A stretch of DNA of 64,000 nucleotides from Nitrobacter sp. Nb-311A (lineage in GTDB: Bacteria > Pseudomonadota > Alphaproteobacteria > Rhizobiales > Xanthobacteraceae), in the NCBI RefSeq assembly GCF_000152905.1, contig NZ_AAMY01000005.1, positions 62,001-126,000 on the forward strand, in the 5' to 3' direction. Under the pieces are notes generated by a model. That model ran no database searches. It worked only from the letters and a program-made list of their open reading frames with translations, and was not told where the DNA came from. Of the stretch, positions 47,144 to 56,412 are shown piece after piece (position 1 is the first letter of the stretch; each line of letters opens with the position of its first letter). Position numbers and translations under genes: made by a program.

Positions 47144-49764
47144 AAATCTCGGCGCTGCGCCTGTTCAACGTGAAGCGCTTTGCCGGCCGCGGCGTCGCCA
47201 TCGAGGGGATCGAGGGCGGCGTCAATGTACTCTGCGCCGCCAATGAGTTCGGCAAGTCGACGAGTTTCGAGGCGCTGCACGCGTTGTTTTTCCAGCCGCA
47301 TTCGAGCGGCTCCGGCGATGTCAGGATCCTCAGGCCGTATAGCGGCGGCAGTCCGCTGGTCGAAGCCGATATCGTGACCGGCGCAGGCCGTTTCCGCATT
47401 ACGAAGCAGTATTTCGCCGGCCGCTCCGCGCAGGTGACCGATCTGGCTACGGGGCGGTTGGTGGCTCAAGCAGATGAAGCTGAAAACTTCATTGCCGGCC
47501 TGGTCAAAGGCGGCACAGCCGGGCCGGCCGGACTGCTCTGGGTGCGCCAGGGTGTGACAGGCATCGAAAGGCGCAGCAAGTCGGAGGAGGAGGACGAGAG
47601 GGAGGTTCGCCGCACCCTGCTCGAATCCGTGCAGGGCGAGGTCGAGGCCGTCACCGGCGGGCGGCGCATGACCGAGATTCTTTCTGCCACGCAACAGGCT
47701 CTGTCGGAACTGGTCACCGCCACCGGCAGGCCAAAGGCCGGCGGTCGATACGCCAGTGCAATTGAAGATCGCGACCGGTTGATTGGAGACGAACAAAAGC
47801 TTTCGGGCGAGGTCACGGTCTTGCGCGAGGCGCTGGATCAACGCGCCTCGGCTACGAAGCGGCTTGCCGAACTCGACAGTGCCGGCGACAGGCAGGAACG
47901 CCGCAAGGCCGTCGAGGCGGCGCAAGCCGCCTTCGATGCCGCCAAGTCCCAGAGCGAAAAGCTGAAGGCGGCCGAAGCCGAATTCAAGCTCGCGCTCGAT
48001 CGCCGGGATGTTGCCGAGAAAGAGCTTCTGACGTTCCGCGCCGCCATGGAAAAAGCAAGGGAGTTGCGTCAAAAGCGGCTTGCGGCCGAAGATCGCCACC
48101 GCAAGGCCGAGGACAAGCGTCGCGAGGTCAACGAGGCGATCGCAAAGGCAACGACGGATGTCGAGGCGGCGGAGGCTCGCGAGAAGGAGGCGCGCGACCT
48201 GCTCACACGCCTGGACGCGGCATTGAGAGCGCGCGAGGCATTCGAGCGGCTCGCCCAACTCAAGGATCAACTCGCCAGCGCGGAAGCCACGCGTCAGGCG
48301 CTCGAACAGGGCGAGGCAGAGCTTTCGCTTCTCAAACTGCCATCGAGCGCCATCGACGAGCTTCAGGATCTGGACGTCGAGATCGCAAGACTTCACGCTG
48401 TCGAGGAAGCCGCGCGTCCTTCCATCTCCGTCGATTATCAGCCGGATGCGTTCGGTCCCGTGACGATGGATGGTAACCCACTATCGGACGGCAAAGAGCG
48501 CACCTACGACGGACAAGCGCGGCTTTCGATTCCGGGAATCGGCACGATGACGCTTCGATCGAACCGGCCGTCCCGGAGCGATGATCGTCTTGAAAAGGCC
48601 CAGGCAAGGCGACGCACACTGCTTTCTTCAATGGGTGTTGACGATCTTGCCGCAGCACGGAAGCGGCAGGTTCAGGCCCAGCGGATGGACGCCGGGCTCG
48701 GCGAACTACGTGGCCGGCTGTCCCAGCTTGCGCCGCAAGGTTTGCCAAGGCTCCGGGAAAACGTCGCCGCGCAGAGCGCGGTCGATGCCGGGGCTCTCGA
48801 ACTGAAAGCGGATCCGGCGCAGGTTCGGACCTCCCTCGCCGAAGCCGAGGAGCGGCTGACCGCGGTACGGCTGGTCCGGCGCGAGATGGAGTCGCTGCAC
48901 GGCAACGCCAGTGACGCCTTCATCGCCGCCGAAAAGGAATCGGCCGCGCTGAATGCAGAGTGGACCCAAGTCGATTCAATCCTCGGCCCTGAAGAGGAGC
49001 GCGCAGCACGCGAACAGCAGCTGGTGAAGGTGCGCGATGATCGGGAGCGATCACGCGCCGATGCCGAAGTCCATGCGGAGAGGCTGCGCGCCACGGCCAT
49101 CGCCCTCGATTCCGCCGAGGCCGTGCTGAAGCGCGCCCGCTCGGTTGAAGAAGCCGCAGAGAAGGAGATAAACCGGCTCCGTGAGACCATTGCCGGCTTG
49201 AACGCCGGGATATGCGCGCGCGCCGACGAGGCGGTGGAAGAAAAATGGCGCGAAACCACAGACGCGCTCTCCACCGCAACGGCCCGCGTCGCGGCGTTCG
49301 CGAAGGAAGTCACCATCCTGCAACGGCTGGCTTCAGCCTTGGAGGCAGCCAGATCCCAGGCTCGCGAACTCTATCTCAAGCCTGTCATGACAGAGCTGAC
49401 GCCGCTTCTCGGACTGCTCTTCGACGATGTCTCGATTACCTTCGACGAGAAGTCGCTGCTGCCCCATGCGATCCGGCGTAGCGGCCAGGAGGAGGATGTT
49501 GATCGCCTGAGCGGCGGCATGCGGGAACAGCTGTCTGTGCTGACACGGCTCGCCTTCGCAAGGTTGCTCGCCCGCGACGGCCGGCCGGCGCCGGTCATCC
49601 TCGACGACGCACTCGTCTATTCGGACGACGACCGGATCGAGAAGATGTTCGACGCGCTCCACCGGCAGTCCAGGGATCAGCAGATTATCGTTTTCTCTTG
49701 CCGTCAGCGCGCATTCCAGAGGCTCGGCGGAAACATTCTTCAGATGACCGACTGGCAGCCTTAA
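47140..49764 (+). CDS. SbcC/Rad50/YhaN-like coiled-coil ATPase
   Basis: 874-residue ABC-type ATPase. Walker A is a variant, AANEFGKST (about 34-42), where GPNGAGKST-like sequence is usual. Two long Ala/Glu/Arg-rich coiled-coil arms (about 220-420 and 490-740) flank a central stretch around 430-480 (VDYQPDAFGPVTMDGNPLSD). No CxxC zinc hook is visible. The signature LSGGMREQL is near 789 and Walker B PVILDDALVYSDDDR near 817. ATG 47140 overlaps the SbcD-like stop. The absence of a zinc hook and the central domain are more like YhaN than canonical SbcC. Confidence 0.92.
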   Translation: MKISALRLFNVKRFAGRGVAIEGIEGGVNVLCAANEFGKSTSFEALHALFFQPHSSGSGDVRILRPYSGGSPLVEADIVTGAGRFRITKQYFAGRSAQVTDLATGRLVAQADEAENFIAGLVKGGTAGPAGLLWVRQGVTGIERRSKSEEEDEREVRRTLLESVQGEVEAVTGGRRMTEILSATQQALSELVTATGRPKAGGRYASAIEDRDRLIGDEQKLSGEVTVLREALDQRASATKRLAELDSAGDRQERRKAVEAAQAAFDAAKSQSEKLKAAEAEFKLALDRRDVAEKELLTFRAAMEKARELRQKRLAAEDRHRKAEDKRREVNEAIAKATTDVEAAEAREKEARDLLTRLDAALRAREAFERLAQLKDQLASAEATRQALEQGEAELSLLKLPSSAIDELQDLDVEIARLHAVEEAARPSISVDYQPDAFGPVTMDGNPLSDGKERTYDGQARLSIPGIGTMTLRSNRPSRSDDRLEKAQARRRTLLSSMGVDDLAAARKRQVQAQRMDAGLGELRGRLSQLAPQGLPRLRENVAAQSAVDAGALELKADPAQVRTSLAEAEERLTAVRLVRREMESLHGNASDAFIAAEKESAALNAEWTQVDSILGPEEERAAREQQLVKVRDDRERSRADAEVHAERLRATAIALDSAEAVLKRARSVEEAAEKEINRLRETIAGLNAGICARADEAVEEKWRETTDALSTATARVAAFAKEVTILQRLASALEAARSQARELYLKPVMTELTPLLGLLFDDVSITFDEKSLLPHAIRRSGQEEDVDRLSGGMREQLSVLTRLAFARLLARDGRPAPVILDDALVYSDDDRIEKMFDALHRQSRDQQIIVFSCRQRAFQRLGGNILQMTDWQP

Positions 49765-50022
49765 AACCCAGGCTGATTGTCGAATGTTGACCAAAATCAA
49801 CGGTCGATGTCGCGATGGCGGCCAGCGCAATTACGCGACCAAGATTCTCTCGCCGGGCTATCGCGCTCAGCAAGACTGTTTGGCGCGCGCAGCCGTACTT
49901 CGCGGAAGTCTTTACAATGCGCCTTTATAGCAAGCGCGATTTCTGCTCGGCAGGCGGCAATGCCGGAACAAAAGCTTCTCGAATGCGTCGTTCTGTCCGC
50001 AGTAACAACCGTCGGAGTCCAA

Positions 50023-50508
50023 GTGGCTCACATGAGGCATGCACAGAAAGAGATCGGTGGAACTCACCGGACGGAGCGCAGTAGAAGCTCGCAGCTGTTC
50101 GGCGCGATTGCAAACAGCACCTCGCGGGCGGCGGGCGGCGCTCCGACCTTCGTCGCCGCCGTCGCCGTTGTTCTAATCTGGGCCTTCACGGGTCCGCTGT
50201 TCGGCTATTCCGACACCTGGCAACTTGTCATCAACACCGGCACGACTATCGTGACCTTCCTGATGGTGTTTTTGATACAAAACTCTCAGAACCGGGACGG
50301 CGCGGCCATTCAGGTCAAATTGGACGAGTTGATCCGCGTGAGTATGGCGCAGAATTCGTTTGTTGGAATTGAGCATCTGACCGACGAAGAACTCGACGAT
50401 ATTCGAGAGAAGTGCGAACGTCGGGCTAAAGCTGAAAAGATCGGCGAGAAGAAAATTGGATTGGCAGGTAAAAAGGCCAAGCAGGCCGCGGACCGGGTTT
50501 CTGATTGA
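50023..50508 (+). CDS. Low-affinity iron permease family protein
   Basis: Small membrane protein of the family PF04120, named for a yeast low-affinity iron transporter; function in bacteria is uncertain. Two membrane spans are visible (about 45-65 and 72-92: FVAAVAVVLIWAFTGPLFGY and IVTFLMVFLIQNSQNRD). A charged cytosolic tail ends in a Lys-rich coil. GGAG with a 5-nt spacer supports GTG 50023; ATG 50032 is an alternative. The in-frame extension to 49777 has no conserved sequence. Confidence 0.85.
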   Translation: MAHMRHAQKEIGGTHRTERSRSSQLFGAIANSTSRAAGGAPTFVAAVAVVLIWAFTGPLFGYSDTWQLVINTGTTIVTFLMVFLIQNSQNRDGAAIQVKLDELIRVSMAQNSFVGIEHLTDEELDDIREKCERRAKAEKIGEKKIGLAGKKAKQAADRVSD

Positions 50509-50574
50509 GGTCTTGCCCGCGCTTCGGTTCGTCTGAATTTTCCTGACCGGAAAATCTGCGGGCGAGGGAGAAGT

Positions 50575-50594
50575 GTGCCCGCATAAGCGGGCAC
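50575..50594. terminator. Bidirectional hairpin between convergent genes
   Basis: GTGCCCGC-ATAA-GCGGGCAC is a perfect 8-bp stem in the 95-bp gap between the iron-permease gene and the convergent GlsB-type gene. There is no long U-tract, but position and symmetry fit a shared terminator. Confidence 0.6.
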
Positions 50595-50603
50595 CGGTTG
50601 AGG

Positions 50604-50855
50604 CTAGGCGCGAATGGCCCTTGCGCCCCAAATAAGGAGGCAGGCTCCGATAAATCCGGCAATGAGATAGCCCAGCCATCCGCCAAACGAGACGCCGATC
50701 AAACCGAATAAGGCGCTTGCGACGGCGGCGCCAACGATGCCGAGAAGGATATTCATGAAGATGCCGGTGTTGCTCTTCATGAAGTTAGAAGCGATCCAAC
50801 CTGCCAACCCGCCGATGATAATGGCCGCGATCCAACCAATGCTAGCGTCATCCAT
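50604..50855 (-). CDS. GlsB/YeaQ/YmgE family stress-response membrane protein
   Basis: 83 residues with three hydrophobic Gly-rich helices: IGWIAAIIIGGLAGWIASNF, GIFMNILLGIVGAAVASALF and WLGYLIAGFIGACLLIWG. This is the transglycosylase-associated protein fold of the family (PF04226). ATG 50855 follows GGCGGAG at 8 nt. It is probably stress-induced, as in relatives. Confidence 0.92.
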   Translation of the reverse strand: MDDASIGWIAAIIIGGLAGWIASNFMKSNTGIFMNILLGIVGAAVASALFGLIGVSFGGWLGYLIAGFIGACLLIWGARAIRA

Positions 50856-51309
50856 TTTGCAATCTCCGCCTCGTTAAAGTGATTAGAGTCTCCCCCCGTG
50901 GTATGTTTGAAAACGATCATTGTTCGCTTTGGGTTCCACCCTGCCTCGAGGAATGGATGCTCCGGTGTGGTCTCGAAGGGCGCTCTACTAACCGTTGGAC
51001 ATTCGACAGGTTGGTAATCTTCGACCGAAGAGGATAGCTGGAGCCTCCAGATACTCTCCGGGCGAGAAAACGCAGAAGGAGGATGCTCTCGATGAGATCA
51101 GCTGGAGGCCAATGAAATGCACGACATGCGAATAAACTTCTACGGTAGCTTTTCTGCCCTTGTCGTCTTCGTTACCTTGACGCGACTGCCGGCGACGTCA
51201 TGAAGAGGAGCGGCCGGGGATATCCTTCGCTCAAAACGCTCTCACGGTCACGATCACTGTCATTAGCGTGGTACGGGGGCGACTTTCTTTTCCGCACGAT
51301 GAGGTCCGC
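50856..51309. other. Intergenic region between GlsB-type gene and paoC
   Basis: About 450 bp. It holds the promoter side of the GlsB-type gene and the 3' flank of the aldehyde oxidoreductase operon. No frame above 30 codons looks protein-like. Confidence 0.4.
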
Positions 51310-53670
51310 CTAGGCGTCTCGTGTCAGCTTGTCGAGAGTAATCGGGAGATCTCGCACCCGCTTGCCGGTCGCATGATAGACTGCGTTGGCGATCGCCGCG
51401 GGAACGCCGACGATGCCGATCTCACCCAACCCCTTGATGCCCATCGGGTTGACGATATCGTCCTGCTCGTCGACGAAGATGACCTCCACGCTGTGAACGT
51501 CGGCATTCACCGGAACATGATATTCGGCGATATTAGCATTCATGATCCGGCCGAAGCGGTGGTCGATAAGCGTCTCTTCGTGCAACGCCATGCCGATGCC
51601 CCAGATCATGCCGCCCATGACCTGACTGCGTGCGGTCTTGAGGTTGAGGATACGTCCCGCGGCGACCGCGCTAACGAGCCGAGTGACGCGGATCACCCCC
51701 AATTGCTCATCCACTTTTACTTCGGCAAAGATCGCCGAATGGGTGTTGTGCGCGTGCTTGCCGTCCTTTCCGAATTTTGTGGCCTTTTCCTGCGCGATAC
51801 GATCGACGCCGGCGTGACGCATGATGTCCGCAATCGGAACAGTGCTGCGCGGCGTCTTTTTGACGGTAACGCTGCCATCGGAGAGTGTTACGTCGGCAGT
51901 TTTTATACCCATCAGCGGCGAGTTCGGCATTGTCTCCGCCAGCCGCAGCAGCTCATCGCGGATGGCGTTGCTGGTGGTGACGATACCGTTCGAGACCGAT
52001 GCGGCAATCCATGATCCACCTTCGACCGGGGAGGGCGGCAGCGTCGAGTCGCCGAGCTTGACGGTGACGTTGTCGATCGGCACGCCGAGCATGTCGGCGG
52101 CGGCTTGGGCCATGATCGTATAGGTGCCGGTGCCGATGTCTGATGTCGCGCACGCGACTTCCGCGTGGCCGTTGGCCGTCAGTGTGATCCGCACGGTGAT
52201 CGGGACCTGGAGCGCTTCCCAGATGCCCGTAGCCATGCCCCAGCCGATCAGATCGTTACCCTCACGCATCGATCGTGGCTCGGGATTGCGCCTGCTCCAG
52301 CCGAACGCCTCCGCAGCCTGGCTGTAACATTCGCGCAGGCTCTTGCTGCTGAATGGCAGGCCGGTGTGCTGATCGCTATCGGAATAGCATTTCAGCCGCA
52401 GTTCGAGCGGATCCATTTGTAACGCAACCGCGAGTTCATCCATCGCCGCTTCCAGCGCGTAAACGCCGGTTGCCGCACTCGGCGCGCGCATATCACAGGC
52501 GGCGGGAAGATCGAGGCGGACCAGTTTGTGCGCGTAGCTGGCGGTCTCGCTCTTGTAAAGAAGACCAGACCACGTGGTCTCATTACGATGGAAGTCCTCG
52601 TATTGCGACGTGATGGTGGTGGCGTTGTGGGTGATCGCATTCAGCGCGCCGTCTGTCTTTGCGCCGAGCTGGATACGCTGGACCATCGCCGGGCGATAGC
52701 CGACCATGTACATTTGCTGCCGCGTCAGCACGAGGCGGACCGAGCGCTTGAGCGCGCGAGCGCCGAGCACTGCGAGCACCACCTGATATTGCGGCCGCAG
52801 GCCGGAGCCGAATCCGCCGCCCATGAACGGCGACATGACCCTGATTTCATCGGGCCTGGCCTGGAACACACCGCAAAGATAGCGCTGAACGTTCTGGACC
52901 CCTTGCGTCTTGTCGTAAACCGTGAGCTTGCCGTCGCGCCACACGGCGGTCGATGCGAACAACTCCATTGGATTGTGGTGCTCGACCGGCACATAGTATT
53001 CGGCATCATGACGGATATCAGAAACCGCGAATGCCTTGGCGGCGTCGCCGCGCGGCTTGGCCGGTGCGGGAAGGGCTTTTGCCTTGCCGAGCTGCTTTTC
53101 GAAATCGGTGATGTGCGGCTGCTCCTCATACTCGACCTTCACCAGCGAGGCGGCATAGGTCGCTGTTTCGAGGTCCTCCGCCAGCACCAACGCGACTGGC
53201 TGGCCGTTGAATTTGATACTGCCGTCATAAAGCGGGCGATAGGGCGAACCGTCTCCGGGCGCGACATCATCCTTGTAAGCCTCGTCGTTGTCCGCCATCG
53301 GTGGCCGGTTTTCATGGGTGAGGACGGTGATGACGCCATCCACCTTCATGGCCTCGCCCGCATCAATCCGCCTGATGCGGCCTTTGGCGATGGTTGAATT
53401 GACCACGCTGCCATGCGCAAGGTCGGGTGCTCCATACTCGCCGGCGTAACGCGCGGCGCCGGTGACTTTGTCGCGCCCATCGACGCGGGACGTCGCTGTA
53501 CCGATATAGGTCGTCATGGCTCTGCTCGGTTGACGGACGTGGGGCACAGGTGATGCCGCACCTTGGTGTGTCGCATATCGGATGGCGCCGATCGTGACGG
53601 CACCTTGCAGGACGCTCCGGCGGCTGATGCCAATGATGTCGTCATGACCGGATCGGGTGAAGCGCGCCAC
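51310..53670 (-). CDS. paoC: Molybdopterin-binding subunit of aldehyde oxidoreductase (PaoC-like)
   Basis: Large subunit of a xanthine-oxidase-family enzyme that oxidises aldehydes to acids with Mo-pterin cytosine dinucleotide. From GTG 53670 it is 786 residues. The family core begins IGTATSRVDGRDKVTGAARY at about residue 55. Mo-site segments include MGGGFGSGLRPQYQ and IGTGTYTIMAQAAAD, and the C-terminal GLGEIGIVGVPAAIANA holds the catalytic Glu. The first 50 residues carry SRRSVLQGAVTIGA, which looks like a twin-arginine signal. If it is not used, ATG 53517 is the start. It lies 7 bp after paoB. Confidence 0.9.
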   Translation of the reverse strand: MARFTRSGHDDIIGISRRSVLQGAVTIGAIRYATHQGAASPVPHVRQPSRAMTTYIGTATSRVDGRDKVTGAARYAGEYGAPDLAHGSVVNSTIAKGRIRRIDAGEAMKVDGVITVLTHENRPPMADNDEAYKDDVAPGDGSPYRPLYDGSIKFNGQPVALVLAEDLETATYAASLVKVEYEEQPHITDFEKQLGKAKALPAPAKPRGDAAKAFAVSDIRHDAEYYVPVEHHNPMELFASTAVWRDGKLTVYDKTQGVQNVQRYLCGVFQARPDEIRVMSPFMGGGFGSGLRPQYQVVLAVLGARALKRSVRLVLTRQQMYMVGYRPAMVQRIQLGAKTDGALNAITHNATTITSQYEDFHRNETTWSGLLYKSETASYAHKLVRLDLPAACDMRAPSAATGVYALEAAMDELAVALQMDPLELRLKCYSDSDQHTGLPFSSKSLRECYSQAAEAFGWSRRNPEPRSMREGNDLIGWGMATGIWEALQVPITVRITLTANGHAEVACATSDIGTGTYTIMAQAAADMLGVPIDNVTVKLGDSTLPPSPVEGGSWIAASVSNGIVTTSNAIRDELLRLAETMPNSPLMGIKTADVTLSDGSVTVKKTPRSTVPIADIMRHAGVDRIAQEKATKFGKDGKHAHNTHSAIFAEVKVDEQLGVIRVTRLVSAVAAGRILNLKTARSQVMGGMIWGIGMALHEETLIDHRFGRIMNANIAEYHVPVNADVHSVEVIFVDEQDDIVNPMGIKGLGEIGIVGVPAAIANAVYHATGKRVRDLPITLDKLTRDA

Positions 53671-53677
53671 GGCCGGC

Positions 53678-54694
53678 TCATGCGATCTTCTTGCTGGACT
53701 GCGATTGCGGCGTACCGTTCATGGCCTGCGTCAACGCCCGGATGATGGTGCGACGCGCAAGGTCTATCTTGAAGGTATTGCGGCCGAAGCCCTTGGCCTC
53801 ATGCAGCACGATATCGGCGGCGCGGGCGAAGGTGTCGGTGTTGGCGGCCTGTCCGTTCAGCGCTGCTTCGGCCTCCGGATTTCGCCACGGTTTGTGAGCA
53901 ACGCCACCGAGCGCCAGCCGCGCGTCGCGAGTCGTGCCGTTATCCATCCTGAGCGCCGCCGCAACCGAAACGAGCGCGAAGGCGTAGGACAGACGATCCC
54001 GGATCTTGAGATAGGTGTAGTGCTTGCTGAAACCTTGCGGCGGGAGTTCGATGGCCGTGATGATTTCTTTCGGATCGAGATTGGTGTCACGCTGCGGCGT
54101 ATCGCCGGGCAGGCGATGGAAATCCACCAGTGCAATGGTGCGCTCGCCATTGGGACCGGCGACATGCACCTCGGCATCAAGCGCCGCCAGCGCGACGCAC
54201 ATATCGGAGGGGTGTGTGGCGATGCAGGCATCGCTGGTGCCGAGGATGGCGTTGATCCGGTTGATTCCCTCTTTCGCCGGGCAGCCCGAACCGGGCTCGC
54301 GCTTGTTGCATGGTGTGGCGACATCATAGAAATAGAGGCATCTGGTCCGCTGCAACAGGTTGCCGCCGGTTGACGCCATGTTGCGCAGTTGGGCCGAGGC
54401 GCCGGCGAGGAGGGCGCTCGACAGCAAGGGATAACGTTCCGTCACCAGTGGATGCCAGGCGAGGTCGGAATTTGGCACCAGCGCACCGATACGCAGGCCG
54501 CCGGCGGTCGTTTCCTCGATTTTGGTGAGGGGAAGGTGAGAGATGTCGATCAGCCGGCTGGGATGCTCGACGTCGTATTTCATCAGATCGACGAGATTGG
54601 TGCCGCCGGCAATGAACTTTGCCGAGGCATCGGACGCAATCTGGCTCAGGGCGTCGGCAACATCCGTTGCCCGCGAGTACTGGAAATTATTCAT
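53678..54694 (-). CDS. paoB: FAD-binding subunit of aldehyde oxidoreductase (PaoB-like)
   Basis: Medium subunit, 338 residues, that passes electrons between the Fe-S and FAD centres. The FAD motif is [13 protein letters not shown] near 28, and [20 protein letters not shown] follows near 110. An inserted loop with four cysteines ([21 protein letters not shown]) matches the extra [4Fe-4S] cluster described in E. coli PaoB. ATG 54694 overlaps the paoA stop (ATGA). Confidence 0.93.
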   Translation of the reverse strand: MNNFQYSRATDVADALSQIASDASAKFIAGGTNLVDLMKYDVEHPSRLIDISHLPLTKIEETTAGGLRIGALVPNSDLAWHPLVTERYPLLSSALLAGASAQLRNMASTGGNLLQRTRCLYFYDVATPCNKREPGSGCPAKEGINRINAILGTSDACIATHPSDMCVALAALDAEVHVAGPNGERTIALVDFHRLPGDTPQRDTNLDPKEIITAIELPPQGFSKHYTYLKIRDRLSYAFALVSVAAALRMDNGTTRDARLALGGVAHKPWRNPEAEAALNGQAANTDTFARAADIVLHEAKGFGRNTFKIDLARRTIIRALTQAMNGTPQSQSSKKIA

Positions 54695-55197
54695 GACGCA
54701 TCCATGGCCTGCTGAATAGCGGCGACGATGTTCGGATAAGCCGCGCAGCGGCAGATGTTTCCGCTCATCAGTTCGCGAATGTCATCGGGTGTCTTCGCCT
54801 TGCCTTCGGCGATCAGGCCGATCGCCGAGCAAATCTGTCCCGGCGTGCAGTAACCGCACTGGAATGCGTCATGATCGATGAAGGCCTGCTGCACGGGATG
54901 AAGGACCCCATCGGTTGCAAGACCCTCGACGGTGATTACCTCGGCGCCGTCTTTCATCACCGCCAGCGTCAGGCAGGAATTGACTCGTCGGCCGTCAACC
55001 AGCACCGTACAGGCGCCGCATTGGCCATGGTCGCAGCCTTTCTTGGTGCCCATGAGGCCCATACGATCTCGCAATGCATCGAGCAACGTTGTCCAAGGAG
55101 CAATATCGAGCTTTACCTTGGCGCCGTTGACCGTCAGTTCAATGCTGATCAAGCCGGGAAATAAAGCGGCTGCCGGAGCGGTGTGTGACCGGGCCAT
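54691..55197 (-). CDS. paoA: 2Fe-2S subunit of aldehyde oxidoreductase (PaoA-like)
   Basis: Small subunit with two [2Fe-2S] clusters. [13 protein letters not shown] and a following Cys form the plant-ferredoxin-type site; CGYCTPGQ and [10 protein letters not shown] form the helical-bundle site. ATG 55197 with AGGGGAG upstream gives 168 residues. The in-frame extension to 55275 overlaps a dispersed repeat and is ignored. No twin-arginine signal is present, unlike E. coli PaoA, while one seems to sit on the large subunit. No XdhC/PaoD-type chaperone gene follows. Confidence 0.93.
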   Translation of the reverse strand: MARSHTAPAAALFPGLISIELTVNGAKVKLDIAPWTTLLDALRDRMGLMGTKKGCDHGQCGACTVLVDGRRVNSCLTLAVMKDGAEVITVEGLATDGVLHPVQQAFIDHDAFQCGYCTPGQICSAIGLIAEGKAKTPDDIRELMSGNICRCAAYPNIVAAIQQAMDAS

Positions 55198-55215
55198 GCC
55201 GATACTCCCCTCTAT

Positions 55216-55283
55216 GGCGCTTTCGGGCGAAGTGGATGCCGGTTCGCGTGAAGAAAACGCGTCAAATCCGAACACCAGAATCG
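55216..55283. repeat. Dispersed intergenic repeat, copy A
   Basis: Core CGAAGTGGATGCCGGTTCGC and GTGAAGAAAACGCGTCAAA. It shares these blocks with copies at 59768-59834 and 62596-62700. It lies directly upstream of paoA. Confidence 0.75.
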
Positions 55284-55485
55284 TTCACCGTTTCCGTGAA
55301 CGGTGAAAGACTCTGGTTAAGAAGGCTGGGCGATAACGCGATCCCGGCGCGCATGTTCCATGCGGGGCACCCCCTTGCTCGGGATCCCTTTCGTGCCCCG
55401 GATTGGCAACTCCGGCACATGTCGCGATGCTGGCTGGTCGCCAACACGAACGAGCACGACGGGCGTGCTGATGTCGCTCGCGTCG

Positions 55486-56412
55486 TTATCGCAACGGCAT
55501 CGGCGGCCGGGGAGCGCTGTCGTCGCCGGGCTGCGGCGGAAGCCGGGCGGGTGCGGGCGCTTGCGACGGAATGTAGGCGTCGCGTTGCGGGTGGATCTGC
55601 CTTTCGGTCGCCTGTGGCGGCGACCGGGACGGGAGAGGAGGATTGGAGGTTGCTGCTTGAGGCGAGGGTCGTTGCGGCCTCGGCGGAACAGGCTTCGCCC
55701 GGTGCTGCACAGGCTTGGGGTGAGCTTCGCGCTCTGCGGCCGTTGCGATCTCCCGGCGCAGTTGCTCTTGGCCGGTTTTCAAATCCTCGACAGTGCTTTT
55801 CAGCGCGGCGATCTCACTTGCCATTGCCTCAAGCGACTGTGCAATTTCGGCCGGAAGCGCAGCTTGAGTTGATGGAGCCTGCGTCGGCGTGACGGCATCC
55901 GTCGACGCTGTTGGCGGCTGGGATGTGGCCGCAGGCTCTTGCGCGGGTTCCGCTTCGGCAGCGGGTTGAGGTGCGGCCGCCTGGGTCGCCGTATCCTGCC
56001 CTTCAACTGCGTTTACATTTTGCGTGGAAGCGGGAGCCCAAATGGTAAGTTGCGGTATAAGATCGGAAAGCCTCTGTTTGGCCTCTTCACCATAGGAACG
56101 CCAGGCCGTGCTTGCGGCGACGCCGGCGCAGATGGCCAACACCACGGTTAAGATACCGCGACGAGATCGTGACCGGCGGCTTGGATCGCGGAGCGCAGCG
56201 GCGTTGTCGTTCGACGGCGCAGGGTGAAACAACGGTTCGCCTGTCGGCAGTAATGGTACCGTCGATGGGGACGTCTCTTCAACCTGTGACGGCTCATGAT
56301 TGCCTTCGATCTGAGGCTCATGCTTGATTCTCGGCGCGAGGTCGCGAAGCTGCGCGACTATAGCGTCGTGCGGATCGGCTTGAGGACCAGCAGGCTGGGA
56401 TCTGAATAGCAT
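55486..56412 (-). CDS. Unknown single-span membrane protein with coiled coil and Pro-rich tail
   Basis: 308 residues. A cytosolic N-terminal third is followed by a basic stretch (RRSRSRRG) and one membrane span (about 87-105, LTVVLAICAGVAASTAWRSY). A Pro/Ala/Thr/Glu-rich linker comes next, then a coiled coil (about 195-240, EIAQSLEAMASEIAALKSTV). The tail is Pro/Arg-rich. Similar low-complexity proteins are frequent in Bradyrhizobiaceae. No function can be assigned. Confidence 0.7.
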   Translation of the reverse strand: MLFRSQPAGPQADPHDAIVAQLRDLAPRIKHEPQIEGNHEPSQVEETSPSTVPLLPTGEPLFHPAPSNDNAAALRDPSRRSRSRRGILTVVLAICAGVAASTAWRSYGEEAKQRLSDLIPQLTIWAPASTQNVNAVEGQDTATQAAAPQPAAEAEPAQEPAATSQPPTASTDAVTPTQAPSTQAALPAEIAQSLEAMASEIAALKSTVEDLKTGQEQLRREIATAAEREAHPKPVQHRAKPVPPRPQRPSPQAATSNPPLPSRSPPQATERQIHPQRDAYIPSQAPAPARLPPQPGDDSAPRPPMPLR

